Below are positions 1-9,023 of a stretch of DNA of 64,000 nucleotides, piece after piece. This stretch comes from Bacillota bacterium (GTDB taxonomy: Bacteria; Bacillota; Sulfobacillia; Sulfobacillales; Sulfobacillaceae), in assembly GCA_026627385.1 (NCBI GenBank), contig JAPNUR010000018.1:1-64000 (forward strand), read 5' to 3'. The notes beneath the pieces were generated by a model. The model did no database searches. It saw nothing but the letters and a program-made list of their open reading frames with translations, and was not told the DNA's origin. The translations under genes and the position numbers were made by a program. Positions within the stretch are counted from its first letter, which is position 1; every line of letters starts with the position of its first letter.

Positions 1-79
1 ATGAGCCAGGAACTTTCGGGAGCGATCCCGGAAACCCCCGCCTCAACCCGTGAGGGTTAGGCGGCGGGAGAGTTCATGG
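1..79 (+). ncRNA. Probable right end / omega-RNA-like hairpin of an IS200/IS605-type element
   Basis: Seen: an extended hairpin (CCCCCGCCT, AACCC, loop GTGA, GGGTT, AGGCGGCGGG) preceded by GGAAA and followed by AGAGTTCATG. Known: TnpB-encoding IS200/IS605 elements carry near their right end a guide-RNA scaffold that finishes with a GC-rich hairpin and a GTTCA-like terminus. Inferred: the left edge of the window is the tail of such an element whose tnpB lies outside. Two tnpB remnants elsewhere in the window show that the family has been active in this genome. The hairpin could also be an ordinary intergenic structure. Confidence 0.35.
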
Positions 80-161
80 ATTGTCGTCATAACACCGTTG
101 GGAAACATGTCGCACGCAATCGCATGATCGACGACGGGTACCTCTTCCTTATTTGCACAAA

Positions 162-233
162 ATCGAGTAGGGGCGGGTGACTAACCCGCGCCCTCTCACA
201 CCACCGTGCGTACCGTTCGGTATACGGCGGTTC
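162..233 (-). ncRNA. Group II intron domain V and VI
   Basis: On the minus strand ACCGCCGT (231-224) pairs with ACGGTGGT (207-200), with an inner CCG-AA-CGG stem, giving a compact hairpin of about 34 nt as expected for the catalytic domain V. It is followed by GTGAGAGGG and a second stem (GGGCGCGGGT pairing with the CCCGCCCC side), the expected position of domain VI with its branch-point A, and by the terminal CTACTCGAT. Confidence 0.65.
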
Positions 234-1644
234 ATGACCAGCGTAGACGTGTTACCTCGTACAGGTTGAGGAGACGGTGCAAGCCTTGTGCATCCCAGTA
301 GCTCACGGTCAACACGCTGTTTAAGGGCCCCGCGGCCATGCGCCATGGGCCCTTGCGTACATTGGCGAGTTCCCTGACTTTCCACGCGGGCACCCCGAGA
401 GCCCAGAGTTCCCGGTACCGCGTCCGGACGCGTTTCCACCGGCGCCAGACGATGGCCCGGACGCGATGGAGAATCCAGCTGTCGAGGTCCCGCAGGGGCG
501 TCGGCGTATCCACCAGCGCAAAGTAGCCGATCCAACCCACGAGGTATCGATTGACTTGCTGAATGCGCGTCTCAAGTCGTCCGGGCGCGTGTTGGTCCGT
601 GAGTTCCCACAGGCGGCGCTTAACGCGCCGCCGTGATTCACGGGCCAACCCCATGCGGTATTGGCCCCGGTGCGTCAGGACCTTGAACCCGAGGTATGGG
701 CGCCGAGTCAGTCGGTCAACCGCGCTATTGGTTTGGTTCACCGGGAGATGAAGCGTCCGGTCCAGGTATCGGGTGACCGATGCCAAGACCCGCTCCCCGG
801 CCCGACGGGAGTGCACAAATATCATCGCGTCGTCCGCATAACGGACGAACACCAATCCCCGGTGCTCCAGTTCCTTGTCCGAGTCGTCCAACACGATGTG
901 GGCGAGCAAGGGACTGAGTGGCCCGCCTTGGGCTGCCCCGAGCGTCCGGGGGGTGCTTACGCCATGGAACATGAGCCCGGCTTGGAGATAGCGGCGAATG
1001 AGCCGGAGACCCGCGCAGCCTTGGACCCGGCGCGCGACGCGCGCCATCAGGATGTCATGATTAATCTGGTCGAAGAACTTCTCCAAGTCGAGGTCGACGA
1101 CCCATTTGGCCCCATCTTCGGCGAATCGGCGGGCTTGGCGCACGGCTTGGTGCGCGCTGCGCCCGGGTCGAAAGCCGAAGCTAAGGTCCGAAAACGTGGG
1201 GTCAAAGAGAGGCGTGAGCTCTTGTAACATGGCTTGTTGGATAACACGGTCAACCACGGTCGGGATTCCGAGCATCCTGACGCCTCCGGGCGGTTTCGGG
1301 ATTTCGACACGCCGGATAGGCTGCGGATAGTAGGTGCGCTCGCGTAGTGGCGTGCGAATCATCGGCCAGTGCTCGCGGAGGTAGTGCCATGAACTCCTCG
1401 GTGGACACTTCATCGATACCCGGTGCGCCGTCATTGGTGCACACACGGCGTAGCGCCAGCTTGAGATTCGGCTCATCCAAAATGGCCTCCATGAGTTGAT
1501 GCGTCGGCGCGTCGGGTGTCGAGGCTCCGGAGGCCGAGGCCCACTCGGCGCCTGTGGCGGCCCTCCGGGCTTCATCCGGTCATCCGGCACGAGGCTCTCG
1601 GCTAGCGAGATATTCGGCTGTCGTGGTGTGTCCCGCGAATCCAT
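232..1644 (-). pseudogene. ltrA: Group II intron reverse transcriptase/maturase with paired frameshifts
   Basis: Reverse transcriptase of a group II intron. Domains seen in order: an N-terminal leader starting MDSRDTPRQPN, RT blocks including GFRPGRSAHQAV, the catalytic FVRYADD motif at about residue 270, then the maturase X region (LVGWIGYF). The conserved RT1 segment (LMEAILDEP...NDGAPGID) is missing from the continuous frame and appears in another frame at about 1390-1512. The cause looks like an 8-nt near-duplication (CCGACGCG repeat) around 1505-1516 followed by a 1-nt gain around 1390. Together they add 9 nt and restore the frame, leaving about 40 wrong residues. The downstream frame is otherwise open to a TGA at 232-234, directly beside domain V. 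The protein is probably inactive unless these are sequencing errors. Confidence 0.7.
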
Positions 1645-1789
1645 GAGCTGCCCCACTTTCTGGTCATGTTCGACCCTTCAGCCAGCGCGGCCGCGCTGGC
1701 CTAGTATGGCCTCGGCTGACTTCGCTCCCGTCACGCGTACCTTGCGGTGGGCTTTTCCGTTTTAGCACACGCCCATGCCGGGCGCACCG

Positions 1790-1821
1790 AAAAACACGGC
1801 GTGCCCTTCAGCGCACGCCGT
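1790..1821 (-). terminator. Rho-independent terminator, probably ending the spo0A transcript; intron target site
   Basis: A perfect 9-bp stem (ACGGCGTGC 1796-1804 with GCACGCCGT 1813-1821) and an 8-nt loop. On the minus strand a G and a run of five T (1794-1790) follow. It lies about 230 nt beyond the spo0A stop. The group II intron begins at 1787, two bases after the T-tract. Confidence 0.75.
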
Positions 1822-2050
1822 CTAAAACCCCTTCCTGCTTCTGACGAAAAGGCACTTCACCCGTAAACCCTGGCAAAATTATCGATACACCCATCGGGCC
1901 AATGCAGGGTCTGCGTTCAATGGCCCAGCTGTTCTCCGGTGTCCCGGACGGCAGCTAATCGTCCTCTATAAACGTTGCCGATAGCGGGTTGTCAGGTCAC
2001 AATACGGGGGCGGCATCCCACTGGCGCCGTTACGTGACTCTCCCTCCCGT

Positions 2051-2833
2051 TTAACTGGCTTTCATTTGCATCCTGAGTTTATCCGCCACCATCGCGATAA
2101 ACTCGGAATTCGTCGGCTTCCCGCGATCGCGGTTGACCGTGTGACCGAATATGCCATTAATGACATCCACGTTCCCGCGCGACCAGGCGACCTCAATGGC
2201 GTGCCGAATAGCCCGTTCCACCCGGCTCGGGGTGGTTTTGTATTTTTGCGCAATCGCCGGATAGAGTTCCTTTGTTACCCCGCTTAGCAAATCCACGCGG
2301 TTAATGACCATCAAAATAGCTTCCCGCAGGTATAAATACCCTTTGATATGCGCGGGAATCCCAATTTCATGGATCATATTGGTCACTTCGACATCTAAAT
2401 GTTTCACGGGCACCAAAGCCAATTTGCCGGACGGCAAGGTTGATTTGCGTTCCGGCACCGGGGACCCCGCCAACTGCCTAATGCGCGCAGCTAAGACCTT
2501 CAGATTAAAGGGCTTCAAAATGTAGTAATCGGCCCCGAGCTCTAACGCTTTTTGCGTCATGGTTTCTTGGCCGAAGGCAGTCAACACGACAACCTTAGGG
2601 CGCTTGTCCCAATCCATCTGGTTCATCCGTTCTAAAACGCCAATCCCATCAAGGTGCGGCATGATAATATCAAGGACAATAACATCGGGGACCTGCCGGC
2701 TTAGAAAATCCAACACCTCCATTCCGTGATTAGCTGTGCCAGCCACAGCTAACCCTTCTTCCTGCCTCACCGCTTCTTTTAACAACTCGCAAAATTCCCG
2801 GTTGTCGTCCGCAATTAAAACCTCAATTGCCAA
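2051..2833 (-). CDS. spo0A: Stage 0 sporulation protein A (Spo0A)
   Basis: Master response regulator of sporulation entry, phosphorylated by the phosphorelay and binding 0A boxes. Seen: a receiver domain at residues 1-120 with the acidic pair DD near residue 9, phospho-acceptor Asp about 55 in [10 protein letters not shown] and the conserved Lys in YILKPF. After a linker comes the Spo0A-specific C-terminal DNA-binding domain, with the recognition helix [15 protein letters not shown] and the typical [16 protein letters not shown] chose the TTG at 2833 because CAGGGGGC lies just upstream and the Spo0A homology begins there. An ATG at 2899 would add 22 unrelated residues. Length (260 aa) is normal. 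It lies downstream of spoIVB, as in other endospore formers. Confidence 0.96.
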   Translation of the reverse strand: MAIEVLIADDNREFCELLKEAVRQEEGLAVAGTANHGMEVLDFLSRQVPDVIVLDIIMPHLDGIGVLERMNQMDWDKRPKVVVLTAFGQETMTQKALELGADYYILKPFNLKVLAARIRQLAGSPVPERKSTLPSGKLALVPVKHLDVEVTNMIHEIGIPAHIKGYLYLREAILMVINRVDLLSGVTKELYPAIAQKYKTTPSRVERAIRHAIEVAWSRGNVDVINGIFGHTVNRDRGKPTNSEFIAMVADKLRMQMKAS

Positions 2834-3148
2834 CGTTGATGCCCCCTGCCGTAAATATTTCGATTTCTTGTGGCGTAACCTTCTTCTCTGATTTTCCATG
2901 ATTTCCTGCTATTCGTCACCTTAGCAAATGTGCCACCGTTTTCCTTAAATCGACAAAATGGGCTGACTGGCCGCGACAGCCATGAGATGGCCAGACACGT
3001 GTCCAAGCCCTCAATCCACGCTTGTTCGCGGTTTTTCCCCACCGACGCGCTGGAACCGGGTGAGAAGGCAAATAGCGTAATTTGACGAACGATTCTCGAT
3101 TGCTCGGCGAAATTCCTGCTCTTGTCGAAGGTTTTGGCACGACCTGTC
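2834..3148 (-). promoter_or_regulatory. spoIVB-spo0A intergenic region with 0A-box-like sites
   Basis: No gene is supported in these 315 nt. Three matches or near matches to the Spo0A box TTGTCGAA are visible: TTGTCGAA at 3122-3129 (plus), TTGACGAA at 3082-3089 (plus) and TTGTCGAT at 2956-2949 (minus). spo0A is autoregulated through 0A boxes in Bacillus, so autoregulation here is a reasonable inference. I could not place a convincing sigma-H or sigma-A promoter. A GACGAATAG near 2915 resembles a sigma-H -10, but the best -35-like element is too far away. Confidence 0.4.
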
Positions 3149-4453
3149 TTAATCGCGGGCGACGCGCTGGCCGCCCGCCGATGGTGAACGAAATGCTGGT
3201 TGCGTCGCCATCCAGTACGCGTAACAACCAAAACCCAATGTGGGCCGGTTCACCAAGACGTGGGTGACAGCGCCCACTAAGCGCCCATCCTGGATGATGG
3301 GACTACCACTCATTCCTTGCACAATGCCACCCGCTGCGCGAATGAGCCGCGAGTCGGTCACCCGAAAGATCAGACCCTTGATCTCAGGCGCGCTCTGATA
3401 TTTGGCTTTTAAGATGTCAATGCGAAAGACTTCAGGGCGCTCACCGTGGACAACGGTAATCATTTGTGCCGGACCGGGATGAACTTGATTGGGCAAGGCA
3501 ACCGGCAACATCTCGCGAGGGCCCCAAATCGGGGCGTGATTTAAATGACCAATGAGTCCGAATTCCCCGTTCGCTGTCACTTGGCCGGAAATGTTCGCAG
3601 GTCCTGCTAAGACGCCCACCTTTTGCCCCGGCTCCGTCGCTGTTGCCGGCACAATCCCGACAATATCGGCTCCCGTGGCGTAACCGCGCAAAATGTTAAC
3701 CGGTCGGCGCGTCAGCCCATCCGTCATGCTGTGACCCAGCGCCGTGAATTCACCCGTGGCGGGATCGTAAAAGGTTAAGGTGCCCACTCCACTTGCCCGC
3801 TCCCGCACTTTGACGCCAATGGCGTAACTATGCCGCACCACTGACCACACTGGCGTGACCCAGCGGTTGCGTAGAGTGCGCGCACCCATCACGCGCAACC
3901 ACACTTTATGATGCGTAGCGCCATCAATTTCTACCCGGTGGGTTAACACGTTAACATTGCTGGCCGTCATCCCATCAACCGCACAAATGACATCGCCTTT
4001 TTCCAACCCCGCCTGAAGGGCCGGATCGCGCCAATCCGCCGGACCCACCGGAACCGGCATGAGCTGACTGATGACGAGACCTTTAAAATGAACCAGAACC
4101 CCTAATGATTCGCCGCCCGGCACCACCGATACCGGGCGTATGACGTCAACCGGCAGTCCCCGCCAACGCAGCCACCCAAACCACCGCAGGACTAATTGAT
4201 AATGACCGACATACGCTGACGAAAGGGCCAAGTGGTTGACGTCGCGGACCACCGACATGGTTGGCGCAGAGCTACTGACGGTTACCGGCAAGAATTGCGA
4301 CCAGGGGATCACTGTCCGTTGCCCTTGAATAATCGCAAGTCGGGCGGGAAACTCCCAAATCTGGCGAACCGGTGAACTGGTTCCCACCGCGACGGTAAAC
4401 ACCGCCAAGAGTGCCCCAATCCATTGGGTCCAGCGCTGCTGCAACCGTTTCAC
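3149..4453 (-). CDS. spoIVB: SpoIVB serine peptidase
   Basis: Intercompartmental signalling protease (family S55) secreted from the forespore to trigger pro-sigma-K processing. Seen: an N-terminal hydrophobic signal/anchor (about residues 12-28), a PDZ region (about 100-190, with LVISQLMPVPVG and GLEKGDVICAVDG), then the SpoIVB peptidase domain with catalytic His in TALGHSMTDG and catalytic Ser in GIVQGMSGSPIIQDG. The GTG start at 4453 has GGAGGAGGGG upstream. Length (434 aa) is usual. The pairing with spo0A just downstream is the canonical order, and its target sigK is also in this window (46 kb). Confidence 0.95.
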   Translation of the reverse strand: MKRLQQRWTQWIGALLAVFTVAVGTSSPVRQIWEFPARLAIIQGQRTVIPWSQFLPVTVSSSAPTMSVVRDVNHLALSSAYVGHYQLVLRWFGWLRWRGLPVDVIRPVSVVPGGESLGVLVHFKGLVISQLMPVPVGPADWRDPALQAGLEKGDVICAVDGMTASNVNVLTHRVEIDGATHHKVWLRVMGARTLRNRWVTPVWSVVRHSYAIGVKVRERASGVGTLTFYDPATGEFTALGHSMTDGLTRRPVNILRGYATGADIVGIVPATATEPGQKVGVLAGPANISGQVTANGEFGLIGHLNHAPIWGPREMLPVALPNQVHPGPAQMITVVHGERPEVFRIDILKAKYQSAPEIKGLIFRVTDSRLIRAAGGIVQGMSGSPIIQDGRLVGAVTHVLVNRPTLGFGCYAYWMATQPAFRSPSAGGQRVARD

Positions 4454-4611
4454 ATTATCCCCTCCTCCCTGCTTGACCCTTAACGTGTCCGAAACAACAA
4501 AGCCGACATACCCGGGAGTCTAGGGATGTGCTAGCAACGGAGGAAATGGCTCAGCACCGCGTCGCGAAAAACGGCATGGTCGCCCTGAGGCGATGGAAAC
4601 CCAACGACATT

Positions 4612-5664
4612 TTACAAAGTCAAAATGCGTGCAGCCAGATCTTGCGCCGCGTGCGGCCGAGCCCAATGGCGCTGATTGACCACCATGCGCTCGCGCAAGT
4701 CCGACCCATCACTGAGAAGACGCATGACAACATCTTCCAACTCATGATCGCCGCGCACCGCCAAGCCGTGCTCGATGAGGCGGTCGCGATTGGCTTCCTC
4801 TTGTCCGGCAATCCAATGCGTCAACACCCAGGGAACTTGGGACTGGCATACCTCTGCGGCGGTTACGCCGCCAGGTTTTCCAATCACCAGGCGCGCATTT
4901 TTTAATAACGAGGGCATATGCTCAATATAGCCGACGATGTGAACGCGGTCGGGCCAGCGATGTTCGTCGAGACGCCAGCGCAGCGCTTCGTTGTGACCGC
5001 AGACGGCCAGCACCGGATAAGGCAGGGTCGCCAGCTTCTTCAGAATCCGCATGTACGGCCCCATCCCCAGGCCGCCCCCTAGCAAGACCAACGGGCCGCG
5101 GCGAATCGTGCCAACCAGCGGTATCGATTCGTTAAAGGAGGCGCGAATGGGAATACCAGAGAGCCACACGCGGTTCCGATCAAAGCCAAAGCGCCCTAAG
5201 TCTTCCACTTGTTCCGGCAACCACACCGAATAGGCGTCGGCCAACGGTTCGTACCAAAACTGGTGTACGGATAAATCTGTGAGCACGCCGACCAACCTGA
5301 GATCTGGGTAGCGTTCCTTCACCCAGGACCAGCCGGTCAACGCAAAAGGATGGGTGGCCACGACCACATCGGGCCGGTACGCCTGGTACACTCCCTCCAA
5401 GACGAGGCGCCCCGCTTCTCGCCACTCACGACGATGTCGGTCCCAAAGGTAGCGCACCCGATCCCCCCAGCGAAATAGCGTCCCATAGACGCTAGGGACA
5501 AAGCGAATACCAAAGAAATAGAGGCGCGCCTGCCATCGCACATCCGCTACCAGGTGATGAGAAAATTCCACCTCCGCGCCCCGAAGCGCCAATGATTCGG
5601 CTAGAGCCCGGGCCGCAATGTCGTGTCCGGTACCGATAGGCAAACTGGCCATTAAAATGCGCAT
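4612..5664 (-). CDS. GT28-family glycosyltransferase, UgtP/MGDG-synthase-like
   Basis: Likely transfers a sugar from a UDP-sugar to diacylglycerol or a related lipid at the inner membrane face. Seen: an N-terminal domain with PIGTGHDIAARALAESL (the MGDG synthase start, G-x-G-H) and a C-terminal nucleotide-sugar domain with LLGGGLGMGPY, VCGHNEALR and IGKPGGVTAAEV, as in MurG and UgtP. Length 350 aa is a little short for UgtP (about 380). ATG at 5664 is preceded by GAGGAG. The gene follows recN, and the acceptor lipid is not determinable from sequence. Confidence 0.8.
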   Translation of the reverse strand: MRILMASLPIGTGHDIAARALAESLALRGAEVEFSHHLVADVRWQARLYFFGIRFVPSVYGTLFRWGDRVRYLWDRHRREWREAGRLVLEGVYQAYRPDVVVATHPFALTGWSWVKERYPDLRLVGVLTDLSVHQFWYEPLADAYSVWLPEQVEDLGRFGFDRNRVWLSGIPIRASFNESIPLVGTIRRGPLVLLGGGLGMGPYMRILKKLATLPYPVLAVCGHNEALRWRLDEHRWPDRVHIVGYIEHMPSLLKNARLVIGKPGGVTAAEVCQSQVPWVLTHWIAGQEEANRDRLIEHGLAVRGDHELEDVVMRLLSDGSDLRERMVVNQRHWARPHAAQDLAARILTL

Positions 5665-5673
5665 AAACTCTCC

Positions 5674-7347
5674 TCAACCGTTGGCGAAGTCTGCCATCCC
5701 CTGGGTTAATAGGGCCTCGGCGTGGCGTAGGGCAATCGCGTCGCCAGACGCGCTGAGCATCCGGGCCAACTCTCGAATGCGCCCCGCGCGATCTAGCGAT
5801 AATGCCTCTGCCGCGCTGGTGGCCCCAACCACGCGTTTGACGACCGCCACATGATGATTGGCTCGCGCCGCCACCACGGGTTGGTGACTAACAGCAATCA
5901 CTTGACTTTGCTTGCCGAGGCGTTGCAGCAATTCACCCACGCGTTCAGCGCTCACCCCGCTCAGGCCCTGATCTACTTCATCAAAGACGTAGACCGCCTC
6001 GCGGGCGGCTCCGCCCACAACCGCCAGGGCCAAGGCCACGCGAGCCAATTCGCCGCCGGAAGCCACCTTGGACAGCGGTTTTAAGGGTTGGCCGCGACTA
6101 GCGGAAAAATACCATTCGATGAAATCCCACCCCCGCGCGGTAAGGGTCCCTTGCTGCTGTTCTAGCCGAATCTCGCCTGTGGGCATTTCCAATCCGCGAA
6201 TGGTCGCCGTCAGCTCCTCAGCCGCCCGTGAAAGAGACTCTTGCCGTGCCAACGAGAGCTCCCGAGCAATCTCTTGAGCGGACTCTAATGCCGCATCGCG
6301 CTGGCGCACCATGTTCGCCCATTCCCACTCAAAATTTTCCAGACGCCGAATTTCTTGTTCTAGTGTATCCCGATACCGTATCACATCATCCAACGAGGGC
6401 CCGTAGCGGCGCTTCAGGCGACTTAACGCGTCCAGCCGATCTTCTAACCAGTCCAAGCGGTGGGGATCCAGATCCAAACCGGCTTGCCATCGCCCTACCT
6501 CGAGCCGTACATCCCCAAGCACAGCTTCGATTTCCTTTAAATTGTTCAGCACTGCCGTTAACTTGGGGTCGACACGCGCTAAGGCTTCAGCCAACCCCAC
6601 AGCCCTCGCCACTTGGTTGATGAGGCTGTTCCCTTCCTCCCCGCCTTCTAAAATGCGGTACAACTCACCGCTGAATTCCATAATTTGGTGGCTGGATCGT
6701 AAGCGCCTGACCTCCTCGTGAAGGCGCTCATCTTCTTGGGGTTGAAGGTTGAATGCCGTGAGCTCCTCGAGCTCCCGCCGCTTGTCGTCAAGATCAGCCA
6801 ACTGGCGGTAACTGTCGCTTAAGGCTTTGAGTTGGTCCTCCCTGTGCTGCCAAGCGAGATAGGCGTCTCTCATGCGCTCCGCCAATGGCTCACAGTGTCC
6901 ATAACGGTCGAGCCACGCGAGCGCAAACGCCGGGTCTATCACCTGTGATACTTGGTTTTGGCCCACATAGTGTAGCGTCATTTCGCCAAGCTTTTTCACA
7001 GACGATGCCGGGACCGGTTCCCCTTGGACGCGATAGGTTGTCCGCCCGTCGCGAGTGGAGAGCCGCTCGACAATTAACACAGTGTCCGGTTCTATGCCTA
7101 ATTGCGCCAATGGCTGCCACCGCGGATCATCGGGCGCCATCGCCAATGTAGCCCTGAGCCGCACCTTGTCCGCAAATGGGCCGATGCGCTCAGCGGCCAA
7201 CCGGGCACCAAAGGTGGCGGAGAGACTTTCCAGGAGTAGTGATTTTCCCGCCCCCGATTCGCCCGTAATCACCGTAAATCCATTGTCCAATGATAGTCGG
7301 GCTCGTTTAAACAAAGCAAAGTTTTCGACGTCAATGTGTTGAATCAT
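5674..7347 (-). CDS. recN: DNA repair protein RecN
   Basis: SMC-like ATPase of double-strand break repair. Seen: Walker A GESGAGKSLLLE near residue 35, a central coiled coil rich in E/R/L (about 150-370), signature VASGGELARVALAL and Walker B VYVFDEVDQGLSG in the C-terminal ATPase half. The start ATG at 7347 (IQHIDVENFALFKRA follows) has AAGGGGTG upstream. A longer in-frame extension to 7494 has no homology and overlaps nadK. 557 aa is normal. It lies 10 nt downstream of nadK, in the conserved Firmicutes order dxs-tlyA-nadK-recN. Confidence 0.95.
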   Translation of the reverse strand: MIQHIDVENFALFKRARLSLDNGFTVITGESGAGKSLLLESLSATFGARLAAERIGPFADKVRLRATLAMAPDDPRWQPLAQLGIEPDTVLIVERLSTRDGRTTYRVQGEPVPASSVKKLGEMTLHYVGQNQVSQVIDPAFALAWLDRYGHCEPLAERMRDAYLAWQHREDQLKALSDSYRQLADLDDKRRELEELTAFNLQPQEDERLHEEVRRLRSSHQIMEFSGELYRILEGGEEGNSLINQVARAVGLAEALARVDPKLTAVLNNLKEIEAVLGDVRLEVGRWQAGLDLDPHRLDWLEDRLDALSRLKRRYGPSLDDVIRYRDTLEQEIRRLENFEWEWANMVRQRDAALESAQEIARELSLARQESLSRAAEELTATIRGLEMPTGEIRLEQQQGTLTARGWDFIEWYFSASRGQPLKPLSKVASGGELARVALALAVVGGAAREAVYVFDEVDQGLSGVSAERVGELLQRLGKQSQVIAVSHQPVVAARANHHVAVVKRVVGATSAAEALSLDRAGRIRELARMLSASGDAIALRHAEALLTQGMADFANG

Positions 7348-7357
7348 GGGACACCCC

Positions 7358-8212
7358 TTAGTGACCCTTGCGCCATCCGCGCAAAACCTGAAAGAAACTC
7401 CACCCGGGACGGCGCACAAGGCGAACACTTTGCGGTGACGACACCACGACCACCTCATCACCGTCCTCGAGTGGATGCACTTCTTGTCCGTCAATGGTGA
7501 CCAACGTGTCGCGATGAATGGTGCGAATGCGAATCCGGACTTCTTGATCGCGATGGATCACAATCGATCGATCAAAAAAGGAATGCGGGCAGATCGGCGT
7601 CACCACGGTCACGTCCAGCCCTGGCGTCAAAATCGGCCCCCCTGCGGACAATGAGTAGGCTGTTGAACCGGTGGGCGTGGCCACGATGAGGCCATCAGCC
7701 GGGTAGGTCGTCACATAGGCGCCGTCGACGAAGGTTTCCAGATGGATTAAACGGGCAAAGGGTCCTTTGGCCACCACCACATCATTCATCGCGTCAAATT
7801 CTGCTAAGATCTGACTTTCTCGCAGCACTGTCGCGTGCAGCAATCGTCTTTCATCCAGCACAAACTCGCCACTGAGCACCCAGGCCAGCGAGGCATACAG
7901 TTCTGGCACTTCGACCTCAGTCAAAAAACCCAGGTGACCCAAATTCACCCCTAAAATCGGGGCGTGAATATGGACTAATTGTTTGGCTGCCCTAAGCAGT
8001 GTGCCGTCGCCCCCGAGAACCACCGTACAGACAAAATCCATGTGCGCGATTTCATCCCAATAGCGACCACGCCCGGGCATGCCTACCGCATCGGCTAACT
8101 CTTCCGGCATGACCATGCTCACGCCGTGCAAGGAAAACCAGGCATCCAAACGGCCGACCAAGCCCCGCACTTGCTCTTTTTCAGGATTGGGCCAGACTAA
8201 GATATTAGGCAT
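7358..8212 (-). CDS. nadK: NAD kinase
   Basis: Phosphorylates NAD to NADP in the cytoplasm. Seen: the GGDGTLLRAAK motif around residue 68, LGHLGFLTEV, the NDVVV stretch and the nucleotide/polyphosphate loop TPTGSTAYSLSAGGPI. The start ATGCCTAA overlaps the tlyA stop by 8 nt, suggesting translational coupling. 284 aa is within the usual range. Confidence 0.95.
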   Translation of the reverse strand: MPNILVWPNPEKEQVRGLVGRLDAWFSLHGVSMVMPEELADAVGMPGRGRYWDEIAHMDFVCTVVLGGDGTLLRAAKQLVHIHAPILGVNLGHLGFLTEVEVPELYASLAWVLSGEFVLDERRLLHATVLRESQILAEFDAMNDVVVAKGPFARLIHLETFVDGAYVTTYPADGLIVATPTGSTAYSLSAGGPILTPGLDVTVVTPICPHSFFDRSIVIHRDQEVRIRIRTIHRDTLVTIDGQEVHPLEDGDEVVVVSSPQSVRLVRRPGWSFFQVLRGWRKGH

Positions 8213-9023
8213 CTCGATCCCCCATTTGCCAGGCCTGGCTCACCACATCGTCAACGTTAAAGGGTATCTCATTCTCCCCTGCCCTACGCACCAAGTACAA
8301 CAAAAATTCAATGTTGCCCTTGGGGCCTTTGATAGGCGACCAGGTGAGACCTTGTGGCGCATACCCCAGCTTTTGCGCATCATTCACCACACGAGATAAC
8401 ACTGCACGGTGAACAGCCGGATCGCGCACCACGCCATGCTTTCCCACCCATTGGGGCCCTGCTTCAAACTGCGGTTTGATTAAGGCCACCACCGTCCCCC
8501 CAGCCTTCAAACACGCCGCGAGCGGCGCCAGCAAGAGACGGACACTAATAAAAGAAGCGTCCACCGAGGCACCATCCAGCGCTTGGCTCCGCCTCAGCAC
8601 TTCTAACGACAATTGACGCCCATTGGTGCGCTCCATCACCACCACTCGCGGATCCTGCCGAAGACGCCAGTCTAACTGGCCATACCCAACGTCAACCGCA
8701 TAAACGCGCTCCACACCATGTTGCAACCAGCAGTCGGTGAAGCCTCCGGTGGACGCACCGACGTCGACCACTTCCCACCCCCGCGGTTGGATGGCAAAGA
8801 CCTCCAACGCTCGCTCCAACTTCACGCCTCCGCGACTCACATAGCGGAGAGAATCGGCCACCGCCACCTGATCGGTATGGGCTAAAAGGCGCCCGCTCTT
8901 GGTCTCGACATGGCCGTTCACTCGCACGTGGCCAGCCAAAATCAACGCTTGGGCACGGCTGCGCGTGCTGGCCAGGCCATTGGTGACAAGCCATACGTCC
9001 AAGCGCGTGCGATCTTTAGTCAT
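8205..9023 (-). CDS. tlyA: TlyA family rRNA 2'-O-methyltransferase
   Basis: Ribose methyltransferase acting on rRNA. Seen: an N-terminal S4 RNA-binding domain (RLDVWLVTNGLASTRSRAQ to about residue 60), linker RGGVKLERAL, then an FtsJ-type Rossmann methyltransferase with SAM loop DVGASTGGFTDCWL and the catalytic Lys region ALIKPQFEAG. The start ATGACTAA overlaps the dxs stop by 8 nt. In Firmicutes this gene (yqxC) sits between dxs and the nadK/ahrC/recN group, as here; argR/ahrC is absent from this copy of the cluster. Confidence 0.92.
   Translation of the reverse strand: MTKDRTRLDVWLVTNGLASTRSRAQALILAGHVRVNGHVETKSGRLLAHTDQVAVADSLRYVSRGGVKLERALEVFAIQPRGWEVVDVGASTGGFTDCWLQHGVERVYAVDVGYGQLDWRLRQDPRVVVMERTNGRQLSLEVLRRSQALDGASVDASFISVRLLLAPLAACLKAGGTVVALIKPQFEAGPQWVGKHGVVRDPAVHRAVLSRVVNDAQKLGYAPQGLTWSPIKGPKGNIEFLLYLVRRAGENEIPFNVDDVVSQAWQMGDRDA

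Larger units (their letters stand above)
162..1787 (-). mobile_element. Group II intron, probably defective
   Basis: The 5' end reads GTGCGCCCGGCATGGGCG (from 1787), a typical group II intron start. The 3' end has a domain V/VI-like hairpin pair and finishes CTACTCGAT at 162. A reverse transcriptase/maturase frame lies between. The 5' end sits two bases after the T-tract of a rho-independent terminator (1790-1821), which is the target type of group IIC introns. Only about 130-145 nt separate the 5' end from the protein start, too short for a complete domain I-III, and the maturase frame is damaged. The element is therefore probably immobile. Exact boundaries are inferred from consensus ends, and the class assignment is tentative. 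Confidence 0.7.

Noticed and set aside
661-1227. 188-codon plus-strand frame opposite the maturase
   Set aside because: It is antisense to the conserved maturase sequence, has no family features and no ribosome site.
2905-2945. Sigma-H-like promoter before spo0A
   Set aside because: GACGAATAG could be a -10 but the nearest AGGAAAA is about 21 nt away instead of about 12.
2815-3231. 138-codon minus-strand frame spanning the spoIVB-spo0A gap
   Set aside because: It overlaps both real genes, lacks homology and lacks a ribosome site; the gap is better explained as regulatory.
4528-4905. 125-codon plus-strand frame at the end of the glycosyltransferase gene
   Set aside because: It is antisense to conserved glycosyltransferase motifs and has no independent support.
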